64,000 bases of DNA from Paracidovorax anthurii (GTDB lineage Bacteria; Pseudomonadota; Gammaproteobacteria; Burkholderiales; Burkholderiaceae_C). Shown one piece after another: positions 10,506 through 20,185 of the stretch. The translations under genes and the position numbers were made by a program. The stretch is from the NCBI RefSeq assembly GCF_003269065.1, contig NZ_QLTA01000014.1:1-64000 (forward strand), in the 5' to 3' direction. The notes beneath the pieces were generated by a model. The model saw only the letters and a program-made list of their open reading frames with translations, ran no database searches and had not been told where the DNA came from. Every line of letters starts with the position of its first letter. Within the stretch, counting starts at the first letter, position 1.

Positions 10506-11966
10506 ATGCTGAATCTCAAGAACCCCGGCCTGCTGCGTGAGCAGGCCTATGTGGATGGCCGCTGGGTGGGCGCCGACGACGGCGGCACCATCGCGGTGAC
10601 CAACCCCGCCACCGGCGAGACCGTCGCCCGCGTGCCGCGCATGGGCGCGGCCGAGACCCGCCGCGCCATCGAGGCCGCGAACCGCGCCTGGGCCCCCTGG
10701 CGCCGGCGCACCGCCAAGGAGCGCGCCGCCATCCTGCGCCGCTGGAACGACCTCATGCTGGCGAACGCCGACGACCTCGCCGCGATTATGACGGCCGAGC
10801 AGGGCAAGCCGCTGGCCGAGGCGAAGGGCGAGATCGCCTACGCCGCCTCGTTCATCGAATGGTTCGCGGAAGAGGGCAAGCGCGTGCAGGGCGACACGCT
10901 GGCCTCGCCGGCGGCCGACAAGCGCATCGTGGTGCTGAAAGAGCCCATCGGCGTCTGCGCGGCCATCGCGCCGTGGAATTTTCCGGCCGCGATGATCACG
11001 CGCAAGGCCGGCCCGGCGCTGGCCGCCGGCTGCCCCATGGTGCTCAAGCCCGCGAGCGCCACGCCGCTCTCGGCGCTGGCGCTCGCGGTGCTGGCCGAGG
11101 AGGCCGGCGTGCCGCCCGGCGTGTTCAGCGTGGTCACGGGCGGGTCGAAGGAGATCGGCGGCGAGCTGACGGCCAACCCGCTCGTGCGCAAGCTCACCTT
11201 TACCGGCTCCACCGAGATCGGCCGCGAGCTGATGCGCCAGAGCGCGGACACCATCAAGAAGCTCTCGCTGGAGCTGGGCGGCAACGCGCCCTTCATCGTG
11301 TTCGACGACGCTGACCTGGACGAGGCCGTGAAGGGCGCCATCGCCTCCAAGTTCCGCAACGCCGGCCAGACCTGCGTGTGCGCGAACCGCCTCTACGTGC
11401 AGGACGGCGTGTACGACGCCTTCGCGGAAAAGCTCGCCGCCGCCGTCGCGCGGCTGAAGGTGGGCAACGGCATGGACGCGGGCGTGGAGCAGGGCCCGCT
11501 CATCGACCAGGCCGCCGTGGACAAAGTGCGCGAGCACTTGCAGGACGCCGTGGACCTGGGCGCCCGGGTGCTGGCGGGCGGCAAGCCGCACGCGCTGGGC
11601 GGCACCTTCTTCGAGCCCACGGTGCTGGCCGACGCCACGCCGAAGATGCTGCTCGCGCGCGAGGAAACCTTCGGCCCCGTCGCGCCGCTCTTTCGCTTCT
11701 CCACCGACGAGGACGTGATCGCGCAGGCCAACGACACCGAGTTCGGCCTGGCCAGCTACTTCTTCAGCCGCGACATCCAGCGCGTGTGGAAGGTGGCCGA
11801 GGCGCTCGAATACGGCATCGTGGGCATCAACACCGGCCTGATCTCCAACGAGGTGGGCCCGTTCGGCGGCGTGAAGCAGTCGGGCCTGGGCCGCGAGGGC
11901 TCGCACTACGGTATCGACGACTACCTGGTCATCAAGTACCTGTGCCTGGGGGGCATGGCGGCCTGA
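10506..11966 (+). CDS. gabD: Succinate-semialdehyde dehydrogenase (NADP+)
   Basis: The 486-residue aldehyde dehydrogenase oxidises succinate semialdehyde to succinate, completing GABA degradation. The family signatures are LELGGNAPFIVFDDADLD (general base glutamate) and GQTCVCANR with the catalytic cysteine; the cofactor region APWNFPAAM and the ending FGGVKQSGLGREGSHYG are also present. GGAGA lies about 10 bases upstream of the ATG. It closes the gabT-transporter-gabD unit, with a 121-base gap that contains a long GC-rich hairpin (10385-10450). Confidence 0.93.
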   Translation: MLNLKNPGLLREQAYVDGRWVGADDGGTIAVTNPATGETVARVPRMGAAETRRAIEAANRAWAPWRRRTAKERAAILRRWNDLMLANADDLAAIMTAEQGKPLAEAKGEIAYAASFIEWFAEEGKRVQGDTLASPAADKRIVVLKEPIGVCAAIAPWNFPAAMITRKAGPALAAGCPMVLKPASATPLSALALAVLAEEAGVPPGVFSVVTGGSKEIGGELTANPLVRKLTFTGSTEIGRELMRQSADTIKKLSLELGGNAPFIVFDDADLDEAVKGAIASKFRNAGQTCVCANRLYVQDGVYDAFAEKLAAAVARLKVGNGMDAGVEQGPLIDQAAVDKVREHLQDAVDLGARVLAGGKPHALGGTFFEPTVLADATPKMLLAREETFGPVAPLFRFSTDEDVIAQANDTEFGLASYFFSRDIQRVWKVAEALEYGIVGINTGLISNEVGPFGGVKQSGLGREGSHYGIDDYLVIKYLCLGGMAA

Positions 11967-12040
11967 GGTGCATTTTGCTCATCTTGTGATAGCAAGATAT
12001 CGAGCAAATACGGCGACTTGGAGCTGAAAAGGCATCCAAA

Positions 12041-12063
12041 CCGCTCCGTGGGATGCGGAGCGG
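12041..12063 (+). terminator. Hairpin downstream of gabD, possible terminator
   Basis: A perfect 8-base stem (CCGCTCCG / CGGAGCGG) with a 7-base loop lies 75 bases after the gabD stop. It has no T-run, so factor-independent termination is not assured; it may instead stabilise the gabD end. Confidence 0.3.
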
Positions 12064-12104
12064 GCGTGGGGGGCGACCCCTGGCAGGCCGAATTCCGGGG
12101 CGGG

Positions 12105-12140
12105 TGAATAGAATATCCATTCAAGTATCTATTCATGAAT
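12105..12140. promoter_or_regulatory. Candidate operator of the yjjJ-like gene
   Basis: AT-rich palindromic words lie immediately before the start at 12143: TGAATAG (12105-12111) with CTATTCA (12129-12135), and the perfect palindrome ATTCATGAAT (12131-12140). The gene encodes its own winged helix, so autoregulation here is plausible. Similar ATTCATAGAT words occur upstream of hipB at 19086-19252. Confidence 0.45.
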
Positions 12141-12142
12141 CT

Positions 12143-13486
12143 ATGCAAGACCGTTCCGATGCGTTGCGTCTCGCGCTGCGCCGGGGCCCCGTGGCGGCCC
12201 GCGCACTGGCCGAGCGCCTGGGCGTGAGCCAGCCGACAGTGTCCCGCGCGCTCGCCGCCCTGGGTGACGAGGTGGTGCGCCTGGGCTCCGCGCGATCCAT
12301 TCAATACGTGCTGCGCGATCTGTCGCGGGGCTACCCGGCCGTGCCGGTGCACCGCGTTGACGCGCAGGGGCGCACCCGCTGGCTGGGCGATCTGGTCCCC
12401 GTGCATCCCGGCGGCCATGTTATGCGCCAAGCCGATGGCGTGGCGCTGCACAGCGACGGCTTGCCGTGGTGGCTGTTCGATATGCGCCCCCAGGGCTACC
12501 TCGGGCGCGCGTTCCTGCTGCGGCATGGTGGGGCACTGGGGCTTCCCTCCCGGTTGTCGGACTGGACGGATGCCGATGCGATGCGCGCGCTCCTCGCCCA
12601 TGGAGCTGATCCCGTCGGCAATCTGTTGCTGGGCGAGGCGGCGTTGGGCCATTTCGTCCACGGGCCCGTTCCCGAGCCGATCCCCGAGGCGGACAAGGCG
12701 GCCACCTATGCGGCCCTCGCCGGGGCGGCGGCGCGTGGTGAGGCCCCGGGGTCGTCCGCTGGTGGCGAGCAGCCTAAGTTCACAGCCTATGCCGCCACCT
12801 CCGCCGGTCCCCGGCACATGCTGGTGAAATTCACGGAAGCCGAGCCCGGCCCGGTCAGCGAGCGCTGGCGCGATCTGCTCCTGGCAGAGCACCTGGCGCT
12901 GAGGGTGCTGAACGAAGCGGGCCTGCCGGCGTCCTGCACCGCCGTGCTCGACCACGCGGGGCAGCGGTTCCTGGAAGTGGAGCGCTTCGACCGCGCGGGG
13001 GCGATGGGGCGCATCGGCCTGTTCTCGCTGGCCGCGCTCGATGCCGAGTTCGTGGGCCAGGGCAGTGGTGGCTGGCCGTCCATCGTGCGCGCGCTTGCCG
13101 GGCAGCGCTGCGTGCAACCGCAGGCCGTCGAGGACGCCGGCCGGTTGTGGGCATTCGGCACGCTGATCGGCAATACCGACATGCATGCCGGCAACCTGTC
13201 TTTCATTTCGGAACATGGCCGCCCCTACGCATTGGCCCCGGCCTACGACATGACCCCCATGGCCTTTGCCCCGCGCAGCGGAGGCGGGCTGCCGGCCGCG
13301 ATCCCCGAGGCCGTCATCCGGCCCGAGGTGCCGTCCCGGCTCTGGCGGGAGGCGGAGCAACTCGCGCGCCGCTATCTCGCCGCGCTGTGCGGAGCGCCGG
13401 GTTTCAGCGATCGGTTCGCCGCCTGCGTCGATGCGCTGGAGGCGCACATCGAAACGGCCTCCACCCGCATCGGGCGGCTCGCATAG
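12143..13486 (+). CDS. yjjJ: HipA-like serine kinase with fused N-terminal HTH (YjjJ type)
   Basis: The 447-residue protein begins with a winged helix (RALAERLGVSQPTVSRALAAL) that replaces a separate HipB antitoxin, followed by a HipA-type kinase domain. The kinase catalytic loop is seen as GNTDMHAGNLSF and the metal-binding aspartate as LAPAYDMTP. HipA kinases phosphorylate translation factors such as aminoacyl-tRNA synthetases and induce growth arrest; YjjJ relatives are single-gene versions. The ATG at 12143 is chosen because it directly precedes the HTH and follows the palindromic operator. It stands alone between gabD and an unrelated minus-strand gene. Confidence 0.85.
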   Translation: MQDRSDALRLALRRGPVAARALAERLGVSQPTVSRALAALGDEVVRLGSARSIQYVLRDLSRGYPAVPVHRVDAQGRTRWLGDLVPVHPGGHVMRQADGVALHSDGLPWWLFDMRPQGYLGRAFLLRHGGALGLPSRLSDWTDADAMRALLAHGADPVGNLLLGEAALGHFVHGPVPEPIPEADKAATYAALAGAAARGEAPGSSAGGEQPKFTAYAATSAGPRHMLVKFTEAEPGPVSERWRDLLLAEHLALRVLNEAGLPASCTAVLDHAGQRFLEVERFDRAGAMGRIGLFSLAALDAEFVGQGSGGWPSIVRALAGQRCVQPQAVEDAGRLWAFGTLIGNTDMHAGNLSFISEHGRPYALAPAYDMTPMAFAPRSGGGLPAAIPEAVIRPEVPSRLWREAEQLARRYLAALCGAPGFSDRFAACVDALEAHIETASTRIGRLA

Positions 13487-13543
13487 CGCGCCGCCTCATA
13501 GGGCTTCGCCATCAAAAAGATCACTGGGGGGTGTTGCTTTGCT

Positions 13544-14149
13544 TCAACCCTCCACCAGCGCCAGGTACGCCTGCCGCGTCTCGGGCGAGACCGAGTCCAC
13601 GAGCTGCTGGTGCGGCGTCTGGTGGCGCGCCAGCATGCGCGCCGAGGCGATGGCCTTGGACTTGCAGAACCAGTGGCAGGTGTGCTGCATGAGGAAGAGT
13701 TCGGCCGTGAGCGTGTAGGCCTTGTCGCGCGGCGACAGGCCCGCCTCGTTGCGCACGCCGCGCGCGATGCCCTGGGCGTGCACCGCCAGCACCTGGCGCA
13801 CGTCGAACGCCGCGTCGGGAAAGAGCTGCAGCGCGAAGGGCAGGGCCACGGGGATGCGGCTCACGCGCGCCTGCCGCGCGTCCACGCGCGAGAAGTCGGC
13901 CGCGAAGCGCTGGAACTGCTCCGTGAGCTGTGCCTCGGTGGTGGTGAGCAGGCTCCAGATCTGCTCGCGCCGCGGCTCGTCCTTCTCGCCCAGGGCGCGC
14001 AGGTAGCCCTCGGCCAGGTTCTCCATCAACTGCTCGATCTGGTAGTGGGAGAGGTGCCGCGCCAGCAGGGCGATGCGGCGGCGCTGCTGGCGCGTGTTCA
14101 GCATGTGCAGGCCGGCGGCGATCAGGAGCGCCAGGATCAGAGTGTCCAT
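13544..14149 (-). CDS. Membrane-anchored protein of unknown function
   Basis: The 201-residue protein opens with a hydrophobic helix (MDTLILALLIAAGLHML) followed by a basic stretch QQRRRIALLARH, giving an N-in, single-anchor topology. The rest is soluble and mostly helical with no motif I recognise; there is one HTCHWFC segment with two cysteines and two histidines near residue 160. It lies 43 bases downstream of the amidase on the same strand, so it may be the last gene of that operon. I assign no function. Confidence 0.6.
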   Translation of the reverse strand: MDTLILALLIAAGLHMLNTRQQRRRIALLARHLSHYQIEQLMENLAEGYLRALGEKDEPRREQIWSLLTTTEAQLTEQFQRFAADFSRVDARQARVSRIPVALPFALQLFPDAAFDVRQVLAVHAQGIARGVRNEAGLSPRDKAYTLTAELFLMQHTCHWFCKSKAIASARMLARHQTPHQQLVDSVSPETRQAYLALVEG

Positions 14150-14192
14150 TCGGATGAGTGATGAAGAAAATGAAAGTGAAGGGAGGGCGGCG

Positions 14193-15614
14193 TCAGGGCG
14201 CGGGTGGCGCGGGCCACGGCGGCAGCGGGTCGCGGATCTGCTCGAACGCACGCGCCATGCGCAGCACCCCCAGGTCGTCGAAGCGCGGCCCGGCGATCTG
14301 CAGGCCGATGGGCAGCCCCGAGACCGTGTGGCCGCAGGGCACGGAGATGGCCGGCTGCTCGGACATGTTGAACGGCACCGTGAACGCGATGTGCTCCAGC
14401 GGCCGCAGCGGGTCGTTGGTGGGCGAGGGCAGCTCGGCCGGAAAGGCCGGCATGGGCGCCACGGGCGAGAGCACGTAGTCGAATAGTGCGCAGGCGCGCA
14501 CGGTGGCCACGCGCGTGGCGTGGAACTGCTGGCTGGCGTGGAACACCTCGGCGCCCGAGAGGCCCGCCGCGCTCTCGGCCCAGGCGCGGATGTAGGGCAG
14601 CACGCGCCCGCACCGCGTGGCGGGCAGCGCGCGCAGGTCGGCCAGCGAGCGCATGCGCCAGAAGTGGTCCATGCCGTCCAGCATGCCGCGCGTGAGGAAG
14701 GGCTCCATGGGCACGATGGCGGCGCCCGCGGCCTCCAGGCGCCGCGCCGCGCGCTCGATGGCCGCGCGCACCCCGGGCTCCACGGGCAGGCCGCAACCGG
14801 CGTCCAGCAGCAGGCCCAGGCGCTTGCCGCGCAGGTGCTCCGGCGCGGCATCGAACGCATCCCAGTCGATGGCCTGCGGTGGCAGCGACATGCTGTCGCG
14901 TGCGTCGGGCCGGCTCAGCACCGCCATCATCAGCGCGGCGTCGGCCACCGTGCGGGCCATGGGGCCGGCCGCGCGGCCGGTGTAGGGCGGATCGATGGGG
15001 ACGCGGCCCAGGCTGGGCTTGAGGCTGACGATGCCGCACCACGAGGCGGGCAGGCGCAGCGAGCCGCCGATGTCGGTGCCCAGGTGCAGCGGGCCGTAGC
15101 CCGCCGCGGCCGCCGCGCCGCCGCCGGCGCTCGATCCGCCCGGGCCCTTGGAGAGGTCCCACGGGTTGCGCGCCAGCGGGTGGAGGGAGGACAGCCCCGA
15201 GGAGAGCATGCCGTAGTCGGGCATGGTGGTCTTGGCGATGAACACCGCCCCGGCTTCGCGCAGCCGCGCGGCGGGCGGGGCGTCGGCCTCGGCGGGCGAC
15301 AGCTCGGTGGCGGCCGTGCCCAGCGGCACCGGGTCGCCGCGCGTGGCGATGTTTTCCTTCACCGTGGCGGGCACGCCATCGAGCGGCCCCAGCGGCGCGC
15401 CGCGCCGCCAGCGCGCCTCGCTCTCGCGCGCCTGCGCGAGCGCGGCCTCGGGCCGCAGCAGGTAGGTGGCGCACAGGTGGGGCTCCCAGCGCGCGACGTG
15501 GTCCAGCACCGCCTGCGTGGCCTCCACCGGCGAGAGCGTGCGCGCGCGGTAGGCCGCGAGCAGCGCGTGTGCCGGCCAGTCGTGCAGCGGCAGGTGGGCG
15601 TCTGCGGCCGTCAT
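14193..15614 (-). CDS. Amidase-signature family hydrolase
   Basis: The 473-residue enzyme has the Ser-cisSer-Lys triad of the amidase signature family: the lysine in GVPATVKENIATRG, the serine-rich GPGGSSAGGGAAAAAG loop and the nucleophile region GTDIGGSLRLPAS. It hydrolyses an amide bond; the substrate is not determined by sequence. Its ATG overlaps the TGA of the peptide-type binding protein gene by 4 bases, so the two are translationally coupled. It may process the compound imported by the dipeptide-type ABC system. Confidence 0.88.
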   Translation of the reverse strand: MTAADAHLPLHDWPAHALLAAYRARTLSPVEATQAVLDHVARWEPHLCATYLLRPEAALAQARESEARWRRGAPLGPLDGVPATVKENIATRGDPVPLGTAATELSPAEADAPPAARLREAGAVFIAKTTMPDYGMLSSGLSSLHPLARNPWDLSKGPGGSSAGGGAAAAAGYGPLHLGTDIGGSLRLPASWCGIVSLKPSLGRVPIDPPYTGRAAGPMARTVADAALMMAVLSRPDARDSMSLPPQAIDWDAFDAAPEHLRGKRLGLLLDAGCGLPVEPGVRAAIERAARRLEAAGAAIVPMEPFLTRGMLDGMDHFWRMRSLADLRALPATRCGRVLPYIRAWAESAAGLSGAEVFHASQQFHATRVATVRACALFDYVLSPVAPMPAFPAELPSPTNDPLRPLEHIAFTVPFNMSEQPAISVPCGHTVSGLPIGLQIAGPRFDDLGVLRMARAFEQIRDPLPPWPAPPAP

Positions 15615-17104
15615 GCCCACGACAGCGCCGAGAGGTCGTTCACGAAGATGGGCATGTCCTTCCAGAGCCCGCGCAGGTTCTTGCGCGCCACCGTGGCCCA
15701 CTGCGCCTGGTAGAGGAAGGCGTGCACGCAGTCCTCGGCCAGCAGGCGCTGGGCGTCGCCCAGCAGGCGCGCGCGGTCGGCGGGGTTGCCGGCATTGCGG
15801 ATCTGCTCGAAGAGCGCGTTGAATTGCGGCGACTGGTAGCCCCAGTAGTAGTCGGGCTTGGCAAAGTTGCCCAGGTCGAACGGCTCCACGTGCGCGATCA
15901 GCGTGAGGTCGTAGTTCTTGTTGGTGTAGGTGCCGCTCAGCCACTGCGCCCATTCCACGTTCTGCAGCTTGAGGGCGATGCCCACCTTGGCGAGCTGCGC
16001 GGCGATCACCTCGCCGCCCTGGCGCGCGTAGGGCGTGGGCGGCAGCGTCACGGTGAGTTCGAGCGGCGTCTTCACGCCGGCCTCGGCCAGCAGGCGTTTC
16101 GCCTTCTCGGGGTCGTAGGGGTTGATGCCGGTGGTGTCCACGTAGCCGAAGGCGCCCGGCACGTAGTGGCTGCCGATGGGCACGCCCAGCCCGTCGGCGC
16201 CGCCCTGGATCACGGCCTTGCGGTCGATGGCCGCGGCGATGGCGCGGCGCACGCGCACGTCCTGCAGCGGCTTGCGCTGGTGGTTGATGGCCAGGATGGT
16301 CTTGGCGCGCGAGCCGCTCACGATCACCTGGAAGCGCGGGTCGGCCTTGAATTGCGGCACGCTGCGCGGCGCCACGCGCGGGAAGGCGTCCACGTCGCCC
16401 GCCATCAGCGCCGCCACCTGCGCGGCCGGGTCGGAGATGAAGCGGAACACCGCGCGGCGGATCTTCGCCGCGCCGGGCGCGCGGTAGCCGTCCCAGGCCG
16501 TGAGCGTGACCGAGGCGCCCTTGCTCCAGGCCGCGAGCTGGTAGGGGCCGGTGCCCACGGGCTTCGTGGCGTTCGTCTCGGCGCTCGTGGGCTCCACGAT
16601 GGCCGAGGTGGCCTGGCCCAGCACGAAGAGCAGGTCCGGGTCGATCTCCTTGTTGAGCACCACGACGGTGTGCTCGTCCACCACCTGCGTGGTGAGGTTG
16701 GCGAAGGTGCGCTTGTCCTTGTTGGTGCTCTTCTCGCCGGCCGCGCGGTCGAACGAGAACTTCACCGCCGCGGCGTTGAAGGGCGCGCCGTTGTGGAACT
16801 TCACGCCCCGGCGCAGCCTGAAGGTGTAGGTGCGCAGGTCGGGCGAGACCTCCCAGCTCTCGGCCAGCAGGGGCGATGTGCTGCCGTCGGCGTTGATCTT
16901 GGTGAGCGTCTCGAACACGTTGTAGAGCGTGATCTCGCCGATGGCCGAGGCCGCGCCCGCCGTGGGGTCGAGCCCCGGCGGCTCCAGCGTCATCGCCAGC
17001 ACGATGCCGTCCTTGCGGCCCTGGGCCAGGGCAGGGAACGGCATGGCCAGCGGCACGGCGGTGGCCGCTGCGGCGGCGAGGAGGGAGCGGCGGTCGAGGG
17101 GCAT
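15611..17104 (-). CDS. Family 5 (peptide-type) ABC solute-binding protein
   Basis: The 497-residue periplasmic protein begins with a Tat-like or Sec signal (MPLDRRSLLAAAAAT, cleavage near ALA at residue 27) and continues with family 5 hallmarks: LEPPGLDPTAG, RRGVKFHNGAPFNAAAV and TGPYQL. Family 5 proteins bind peptides, nickel or other amine compounds. It is the likely partner of the dppBCDF-like genes at 19307-23080 on the same strand, from which it is separated only by the hipBA pair. The ATG follows a GGAGAC ribosome-binding site. Confidence 0.9.
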   Translation of the reverse strand: MPLDRRSLLAAAAATAVPLAMPFPALAQGRKDGIVLAMTLEPPGLDPTAGAASAIGEITLYNVFETLTKINADGSTSPLLAESWEVSPDLRTYTFRLRRGVKFHNGAPFNAAAVKFSFDRAAGEKSTNKDKRTFANLTTQVVDEHTVVVLNKEIDPDLLFVLGQATSAIVEPTSAETNATKPVGTGPYQLAAWSKGASVTLTAWDGYRAPGAAKIRRAVFRFISDPAAQVAALMAGDVDAFPRVAPRSVPQFKADPRFQVIVSGSRAKTILAINHQRKPLQDVRVRRAIAAAIDRKAVIQGGADGLGVPIGSHYVPGAFGYVDTTGINPYDPEKAKRLLAEAGVKTPLELTVTLPPTPYARQGGEVIAAQLAKVGIALKLQNVEWAQWLSGTYTNKNYDLTLIAHVEPFDLGNFAKPDYYWGYQSPQFNALFEQIRNAGNPADRARLLGDAQRLLAEDCVHAFLYQAQWATVARKNLRGLWKDMPIFVNDLSALSWA

Positions 17105-17256
17105 GGGCGGGGTGTCTCCAGGCGGGTGGCAGGGGAGCGGGGGAGGGGCGGGCGCCGCGCTGCGCGGACCCTGAGAAAGCGTCCTGTTCGCTCCTGCGGG
17201 GGAATGGGTGTGTTTGTACACCACGTGCCCCCCTGCCGGGCATGCGCGCAGCGGCT

Positions 17257-18516
17257 TCAGCAGAAGTCCTGCCGCTGCCGCCTCAGCGCGTCCCGGTCGA
17301 TGCTGGCGCGCAGCAGCTCCATGTCCGACGGACAGACGCCCTGCGCGGTGAAATGCGCCGCCCATCCGTCCACGGTGCGCGCCACCTGCCGGACCAGCTC
17401 GGTGGCGCGCCGGGGCCGGATGCCGAACTCGTTCAGTTCCGTGAGCGCATTGTCCAGGCTCGATTCCGCCCCGGCCGTTCCCACCGAGAGGGCCTGGTAG
17501 CCCAGGTTCTGCAGCGTGGGCACCACGTCGTAGGCGGGGGTCAGTTCGTAGTACCCGTCGAAGCCCAGGCGCAGGCTGTGGTTGCGCTCGTGGTCGTCGG
17601 TGTTGTCCACCAGGATGTTGAACACCATGCGCTTGAACAGCTCCTCGCGCATGGCGGCCTGCCGGTCGGGGTGGCCCAGGCGCAGCAGCACGGTGGCGAG
17701 GGCGCCGTAGCTCTCGTCCAGGCGCGCGGCCCGCAGGACGGTCCTGGCCGACAGACAATGCAGGCGGTAGGCGCCCGTGCGGTCGAAGCGCCGCACGGTC
17801 AGCACGTGGCGCGCCCGACCGTGGCGCGGCGCGAGGGGCAGCACGCCGGTGGCGGCCACCTGGATGCCGGCCCGGGCGGCCAGGGTCATGGTGGCGTGCT
17901 CGACGAGGGGCGTGTCCACCGCGTCGTCCAGCTCGCCGAACTTGACCACGCACGGCCCGTCATCGGTGTGCAGCAGGGCCTTGGGCCGGGCGCCGCCCAG
18001 TGTCGCGCCGGGCTGGAGCAGGCGCTGCATTTCCGCCGTGACGGGCGCCTGGGCCTGCACGTCGTCGATGGCGGCGCTCAGCCGTTCCAGGTCGCGCAGC
18101 TGCGGGTAGGGGCCCAGGGCGCGCGGGATGTAGCGCTCCGCCGAGACCGAGACGCCCAGCGCGCCGAAGCGGTCGTCGCCCGCGAACAGCAGCATCTCCA
18201 GGATCGACAGGCGCGCCGGGCGGTCGATGTGGCGGATGATGCGCTCGCCCCAGCGGTCGGGGCGGGCGTCGTCGATCGCGCCCGGGGCGCTGCCTTTCTC
18301 GCCCGCCGTGAACACCTGGCCGGGCACGATCGGCAGGTCCTCGCTCAGCGGAAAGTGCCACCACGGCGCGCCATAGGTGAAGGTCGCGCAGTCCGGCACC
18401 AGCGGCGAGAGCCGCAGCTCGCCCACCAGGGTGGGCCGCAGGGGATCGACCAGGGCCCAGACATGGAGCCGGTCCTGCGGCACGTAGGTGCGTGGGTTCA
18501 CGCCGGTGTCCGTCAT
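17257..18516 (-). CDS. hipA: HipA-type serine/threonine kinase toxin
   Basis: The 419-residue protein carries the HipA kinase landmarks: the catalytic loop DNTDDHERNHSLRL (Asp and Asn in the normal order) and LTPAYDVVPT for the metal aspartate; KFGELDD-like sequence lies near the nucleotide site. HipA kinases inactivate glutamyl-tRNA synthetase or related targets and arrest growth until neutralised by HipB. The ATG overlaps the hipB stop by 4 bases, so synthesis is coupled to the antitoxin. This is a canonical two-gene arrangement, unlike the fused gene at 12143. Confidence 0.9.
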   Translation of the reverse strand: MTDTGVNPRTYVPQDRLHVWALVDPLRPTLVGELRLSPLVPDCATFTYGAPWWHFPLSEDLPIVPGQVFTAGEKGSAPGAIDDARPDRWGERIIRHIDRPARLSILEMLLFAGDDRFGALGVSVSAERYIPRALGPYPQLRDLERLSAAIDDVQAQAPVTAEMQRLLQPGATLGGARPKALLHTDDGPCVVKFGELDDAVDTPLVEHATMTLAARAGIQVAATGVLPLAPRHGRARHVLTVRRFDRTGAYRLHCLSARTVLRAARLDESYGALATVLLRLGHPDRQAAMREELFKRMVFNILVDNTDDHERNHSLRLGFDGYYELTPAYDVVPTLQNLGYQALSVGTAGAESSLDNALTELNEFGIRPRRATELVRQVARTVDGWAAHFTAQGVCPSDMELLRASIDRDALRRQRQDFC

Positions 18517-19085
18517 GTCGGTGGCGGCTCGTCCGGCCGGTGGAGCAGCGCGGCGAGGCCCGCGGCGTTGTCGTTGGCGAGGCGGGCCGCGGAGTTCTTC
18601 GAACGCGCAGCGGGGGCGCGGGCGGGCGCGGAGCCCTCGCGCACGGTGGCCGGCGGTGCCGGTGGGGCCGCAGGCGTGTATGCGCCCTGGCTTGCCCTCG
18701 TTGCCGGTGGGGCGGGCTCCCGCAGTGGCGCGGGCGGCGCCGGGGCTTTCGGGGGGCGCCTGGGCGCTGCCAGCTTGCGGCCGGCACGCGCCTTCGCCAC
18801 CTCGCGCTCCAGCGCCGCATGGTCGCTGGCCGGAGCGATGAGGTCCGCCAGCCCCTCGGCCTGGTTGACCAGCCACAGGCACATCACGTAGGAGGCCATG
18901 GCCACGGACGGGTCGCCGCGCTCGATGCGGGCCATGGTCGGCTGGGACACGCCCAGCTTCTTCGCCCACTGCGCCTGCGTCTCCCCGCGCCGCTTGCGCG
19001 CGATGGTGATGTTCTGCGCGAGCTGCTCAATCTGCCGCAGAACGGCCTGGGGATAGTCCGCAGGGTGGGTGTTTTGCCGTGGCAT
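18513..19085 (-). CDS. hipB: HipB-type antitoxin with XRE HTH and long Pro/Ala-rich tail
   Basis: The N-terminal 75 residues form an XRE helix-turn-helix (QAQWAKKLGVSQPTMARIERGDPS). The remaining roughly 110 residues are very rich in proline and alanine (KAPAPPAPLREPAPP and similar) and end in SARLANDNAAGLAALL, which may be the short linear piece that contacts HipA. HipB binds and neutralises HipA and represses the operon through palindromes upstream. At 190 residues it is about twice the length of classic HipB (88 residues); the extra length is all tail. Confidence 0.88.
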   Translation of the reverse strand: MPRQNTHPADYPQAVLRQIEQLAQNITIARKRRGETQAQWAKKLGVSQPTMARIERGDPSVAMASYVMCLWLVNQAEGLADLIAPASDHAALEREVAKARAGRKLAAPRRPPKAPAPPAPLREPAPPATRASQGAYTPAAPPAPPATVREGSAPARAPAARSKNSAARLANDNAAGLAALLHRPDEPPPT

Positions 19086-19252
19086 GCATAGATATTAGTG
19101 GTTTGTGATTTTTATGTAAATCTATGAATTGAATCATGGCACTCTCGGTGAATCCGGGCCTGACGTGCTCCTGGGCGCGAAGGCATGGCCGGAGCAGGCA
19201 GGCTGCAGGCTGATTCATAGATATCTATAAATTAGAAATTCCATGAGATCTA
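19086..19252 (-). promoter_or_regulatory. AT-rich operator/promoter region of hipBA
   Basis: The gap before hipB is much more AT-rich than its surroundings. It has repeated ATAGAT/ATCTAT words: CATAGATA at 19086-19093, AAATCTATGAATT near 19118-19130, the perfect palindrome ATAGATATCTAT at 19217-19228, and GATCTATG near 19247. HipB-type repressors bind spaced palindromes of this kind. The assignment rests on position and repetition. Confidence 0.55.
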
Positions 19253-19306
19253 TGACGGGATTTCTGGCCGACCCGGGCGCCATCGGTGGAGTGGCACCGG
19301 GCCGCA

Positions 19307-20181
<875 letters not shown>

Positions 20182-20185
<4 letters not shown>

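Noticed and set aside
8141-10519. 792-codon minus-strand frame across the ABC permease genes
   Set aside because: It is antisense to two well-supported permease genes and has typical low-complexity shadow composition.
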